Shown here in pieces: positions 4,882 through 6,967 of a stretch of 6,967 nucleotides of DNA; within the stretch, counting starts at the first letter, position 1; every line of letters starts with the position of its first letter. The translations under genes were made by a program, and so were the position numbers. The notes below the pieces were generated by a model. It did no database searches. It was not told the DNA's origin and saw only the letters and a list, made by a program, of their open reading frames with translations. Source of the stretch: Streptomyces rubellomurinus (GTDB taxonomy: Bacteria; Actinomycetota; Actinomycetes; Streptomycetales; Streptomycetaceae); assembly GCF_000961885.1 (NCBI RefSeq), contig NZ_JZKH01000167.1, forward strand, positions 1 to 6,967, in the 5' to 3' direction.

Positions 4882-6336
4882 ATGACCACACCGACGTTGA
4901 GGTCCCCGAACACGGTGCTCGCCAACGCCGTCGAGGACGCCGTGGACGTCCTGCGGCCCAGCATCGTGGACTCCGGCATCGAGAGCATCGGATTCTCGGT
5001 CGGCACGCAGATCAACGGACACCCCCACCTCGGAACCCACCTCGTCCAGAGCCTCGCCTTCCTGCTGGCGGAGCGAGCCCGGGACGAGTTCGGCATCGAG
5101 ACCACCGTCGACTTCTGCGCGCTCGACAACTCCCCGGCCGAGACCATCCGGGCCGATGGCCGGCGCTACCAGCGGGCCTACGTCCACAGCCTGAGCGCCG
5201 ACGAGATCACGGCGCTCGTCTCCCAGCACTACCTGCCGCTGTTCGACGCCTGCCGAGCCCGGACGAACGTGCCGTACACGGTCAGCACCTACACCCAGCA
5301 GCAGGAAACCCCGGCGTTCCGAGCAGAGTTCCTGCGGACCCTGGAACTCCTGGACGAGATCGGCACCTGGTTGTCCCCGCACAGCGGCAGCGCGCACATC
5401 CGGCTGCCCTGCCCGGCGTGCGGCTGGGCCGAGAAGTACGCGGACCGGACACGGTTGCTGGAACTGGACGACGCCGGGGGCCTGTTCGAAGCGGTCTGCT
5501 TCGAGCACGGGCGCTACGAGGCCGACGTCACGCCGCTGGGCGGCGGGTACCTGGACCTCGCCACGCTCTACCGCAACGTCGTCAAGGAACGCTCGTTCCG
5601 CCCCGACGACCGGACGCTCCACGTCATGGTCAAGGGCGGGGACTGGGCGTTCGGGTGCCAGCTCGTGGACGGCGCGCACGCCGCCCTCGGAATGCCGGCC
5701 GGACCCCTGCCGACCCGGATCTTCACCCCCCAGATCCTCGGAAGCGACGGCGGCAAGCTCTCGAAGAGCCTGCTGCGCGAAGCCGCCGAAGCCGGACTCG
5801 TCGAGGCCGACGCCACCCCCGCGTGGCTGCTCGACCCCTCGTCCTGGCCCGGTACCCAAGAGGACTACATCGAAGCGCTGACGGGACTCGGCGAACTCGT
5901 GCTGAGCGACCCCAGGCACTTCTTCCGGTCCTACACCACAACCGCATTGGAAGCCCTGATGAGCACCCGCCGGCCTGCAACGCACAACTCCCAGGCGAAG
6001 CGCCCCCGCACCATGCCGATCTACCGGCAGTACTTCGACCTGATCGCCAGCGGCGAGAAGACGGTCGAAGTCCGCGTCGCCTACGAGTCGATGAAGCGGA
6101 TCAAGGTCGGAGACCTGATCAACTTCACCTGCCGTGACCTCAGCTGCCTGACCCAGGTCAAGCGGGTGGGAAGGTACCGCACCTTCAAGGAGATGTTCGG
6201 CACCGAGCGCGTGGAAGCCGTCAACCCGAAGGCCACCGAGGACGAACAGCTCGAAGCCATCCACGCGATCTTCCCGCCGCACAAGGAGGCGCTGGGCGTG
6301 CTCACCTTCGAGATCGAGAGGGTGGACCCCTCGTGA
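4882..6336 (+). CDS. Class I aminoacyl-tRNA-synthetase-like (LysRS-I-like) core fused to an ASCH domain, 484 aa
   Basis: ATG 4882 has AAGGGAGG (4868-4875) upstream. Residues about 30-315 look like the catalytic core of a class I aminoacyl-tRNA synthetase. A HIGH-type motif lies in 'NGHPHLGTH' (45-53). A zinc-ribbon-like pair follows: C177-x2-C180 ('CPACGW') and C206-x2-H209. Further on is 'VKGGDWAFGCQLVDG' (250-264) and a KMSKS-type loop, GGKLSKS (290-296). The order of HIGH, ribbon, 'GGDW' and KMSKS best fits class I lysyl-tRNA synthetase. The usual C-terminal anticodon-binding region is missing. After a linker (about 362-377), residues 378-481 form an ASCH domain with 'IASGEKTVEVRV' and 'IKVGDLINFTCRD'. 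ASCH domains bind RNA or nucleotides, and some are amidohydrolases. Predicted role: activating an amino acid, or modifying tRNA or another acceptor. The substrate is not determined. The stop overlaps the phosphatase start. Confidence 0.8.
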   Translation: MTTPTLRSPNTVLANAVEDAVDVLRPSIVDSGIESIGFSVGTQINGHPHLGTHLVQSLAFLLAERARDEFGIETTVDFCALDNSPAETIRADGRRYQRAYVHSLSADEITALVSQHYLPLFDACRARTNVPYTVSTYTQQQETPAFRAEFLRTLELLDEIGTWLSPHSGSAHIRLPCPACGWAEKYADRTRLLELDDAGGLFEAVCFEHGRYEADVTPLGGGYLDLATLYRNVVKERSFRPDDRTLHVMVKGGDWAFGCQLVDGAHAALGMPAGPLPTRIFTPQILGSDGGKLSKSLLREAAEAGLVEADATPAWLLDPSSWPGTQEDYIEALTGLGELVLSDPRHFFRSYTTTALEALMSTRRPATHNSQAKRPRTMPIYRQYFDLIASGEKTVEVRVAYESMKRIKVGDLINFTCRDLSCLTQVKRVGRYRTFKEMFGTERVEAVNPKATEDEQLEAIHAIFPPHKEALGVLTFEIERVDPS

Positions 6337-6755
6337 GCCCGGCCCGCCGCAGGGTGCTGGTCATCTGCAAGGGCAACCACTGCCGGTCCCCGATCGCCGC
6401 ACTGGTCATCGCCGAGCGCTCCGGCGGCACGCTCGACGTCCGCTCGGCCGGCACCCGGAACTGGCACGTCGGCAAGCCCGCGCACCCGCTCATGATCCAG
6501 GCCGCCGCCGGCTTCGGCTACGACCTCTCCAAGCACCGCGGAGTGCTCCTGGACAGGGAACTGCTGGACTGGGCCGACGACCTGCTCACGGTCGACGAAG
6601 AAACCGCCGAAGCCGTCCAGGCCCTCGTCGGCCCGGAGCACCCCGTGCGCCTTCTCGGCAGCGGCATCGCCGACCCGTGGGGCGGCGAGCTGGAGGACTT
6701 CTCCAGGGCCGTCCTGGAGATCCAGGACGCGACGAGGCTCTTCTACGCCACGTAG
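6333..6755 (+). CDS. Low-molecular-weight protein tyrosine phosphatase family protein, 140 aa
   Basis: GTG 6333 overlaps the stop of the aaRS-like gene (GTGA), so translation is coupled. The P-loop CxGNxCRS is intact as 'ICKGNHCRSP' (C12 nucleophile, R18, S19). Next comes 'VRSAGTRNWHVGKPAHPLM' (36-54), the conserved second block. The general-acid loop is present as 'IADPWGG' (D114-P115-W116). At 140 residues it is close to family length. Known relatives dephosphorylate tyrosine or arginine residues on proteins or act as arsenate reductases. The lack of additional redox cysteines argues against arsenate reductase. 'LLTVDEETAEAV' (84-95) replaces the more usual 'vl.M...n' segment, so substrate choice may differ. 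Tight coupling to the synthetase-like protein suggests joint function, for example releasing phosphate from a product or switching a partner. Confidence 0.85.
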   Translation: MSPARRRVLVICKGNHCRSPIAALVIAERSGGTLDVRSAGTRNWHVGKPAHPLMIQAAAGFGYDLSKHRGVLLDRELLDWADDLLTVDEETAEAVQALVGPEHPVRLLGSGIADPWGGELEDFSRAVLEIQDATRLFYAT

Positions 6756-6780
6756 CGGTATGCCGCGAGCCCGCCCCAGA

Positions 6781-6810
6781 CCCCGCCGCATTCCACCCCT
6801 GGCGGCGGGG
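6781..6810 (+). terminator. Hairpin terminator after the phosphatase gene
   Basis: CCCCGCCGC (6781-6789) and GCGGCGGGG (6802-6810) form a perfect 9-bp stem around a 12-base loop, 25 bp after the stop at 6755. It would end the + strand operon. The DJ-1-like fragment begins within 40 bp of it. Confidence 0.7.
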
Positions 6811-6844
6811 AACTGCCCCCGCCCTGCGACTGCCCCCGCTGCCG

Positions 6845-6967
6845 CAGGGCGAGGGCCTGCGCAACGACCCGCACGTGCAGCGGATCGCCCAGCACTTCTT
6901 CGCCGCCGACAAGCCCGTCGCCCAGATCTGCCACGGCCCGCTGATCCCCGCCGCGGCCGGCCTGCTG
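6845..6967 (+). pseudogene. DJ-1/PfpI family protein, fragment lacking its N-terminus (runs off the window)
   Basis: From about 6848 one frame reads GEGLRNDPHVQRIAQHFFAA then DKPVAQICHGPLIPAAAGLL to the last base. 'LRND..V..I...FF..DKPVA.ICHGP..L.AAG.L' is the central block of PfpI/YhbO-type DJ-1 proteins, including the nucleophile-elbow cysteine of 'ICHGP'. The first 80 or so residues expected (Rossmann-like beta-alpha units and the conserved Glu) are absent. Upstream in this frame lie the terminator hairpin and low-complexity Pro/Ala sequence, with no start codon or ribosome binding site. The copy is therefore truncated at a breakpoint near 6845, not merely cut by the window. The downstream part is unseen. 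It points the same way as the DJ-1 end at 1-97. Confidence 0.7.

Noticed and set aside
4414..6282. 622-residue open frame on the minus strand
   Set aside because: It is antisense to the aaRS-like gene. Such open shadow frames are usual in GC-rich DNA. Its protein is low in recognisable motifs, while the + strand frame has clear domains and a ribosome site.

Overview
The window is GC-rich (G or C favoured at codon third positions in the real genes, GGAGG-type ribosome binding sites), and its gene families are typical of Streptomyces or a close actinomycete: an XRE regulator of a Streptomyces-type architecture, a DUF397-like small protein, an HD-domain hydrolase, a stand-alone class I aminoacyl-tRNA-synthetase-like protein and a low-molecular-weight phosphatase. 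It reads as an accessory region. It holds several broken genes, a phage-capsid-like remnant and DJ-1/PfpI-family gene pieces at both edges. The genus call is inference from composition and families.

Layout, left to right. 1-97: C-terminal end of a DJ-1/PfpI gene on +, followed by a strong hairpin terminator (108-141). About 195-600: a decayed minus-strand gene that resembles a phage major capsid protein, in more than one frame. 750-905: a 51-residue + strand ORF with an excellent ribosome binding site and no recognised function. About 945-1205: a frameshifted minus-strand remnant just downstream of a four-pass membrane protein (1206-1904, minus). 2066-2095: a near-perfect 14-bp-stem hairpin. 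2122-4234: a minus-strand set, read from right to left: an XRE regulator carrying a one-base deletion, an HDDC2/YfbR-like HD hydrolase overlapping it by ATGA, and, after 108 bp, a DUF397-like small protein. 4235-4435: the divergent control region. 4436-6755: a + strand set with an 8-codon leader ORF, a broken small membrane protein gene, a 484-residue LysRS-I-like catalytic core fused to a C-terminal ASCH domain, and a low-molecular-weight phosphatase overlapping it by GTGA. 6781-6810: terminator. About 6845-6967: a second DJ-1/PfpI piece without its N-terminal part.

The most distinctive unit is the divergent cassette at 2122-6755. One arm carries a regulator pair (XRE plus DUF397-like) with a predicted nucleotide hydrolase. 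The other couples an aminoacyl-tRNA-synthetase-like enzyme, whose anticodon-binding part is replaced by a nucleic-acid-binding ASCH fold, to a small phosphatase. I infer a regulated accessory system acting on nucleotides or tRNA, possibly defence, toxin-antitoxin-like or specialised metabolism. The sequence does not decide which.

Several genes are broken by single-base changes in C or G runs (about 500, 1135, 3761 and 4680). Either the region is decaying, or the underlying sequence has homopolymer errors. This matters most for the XRE regulator, which would be intact with one extra base.
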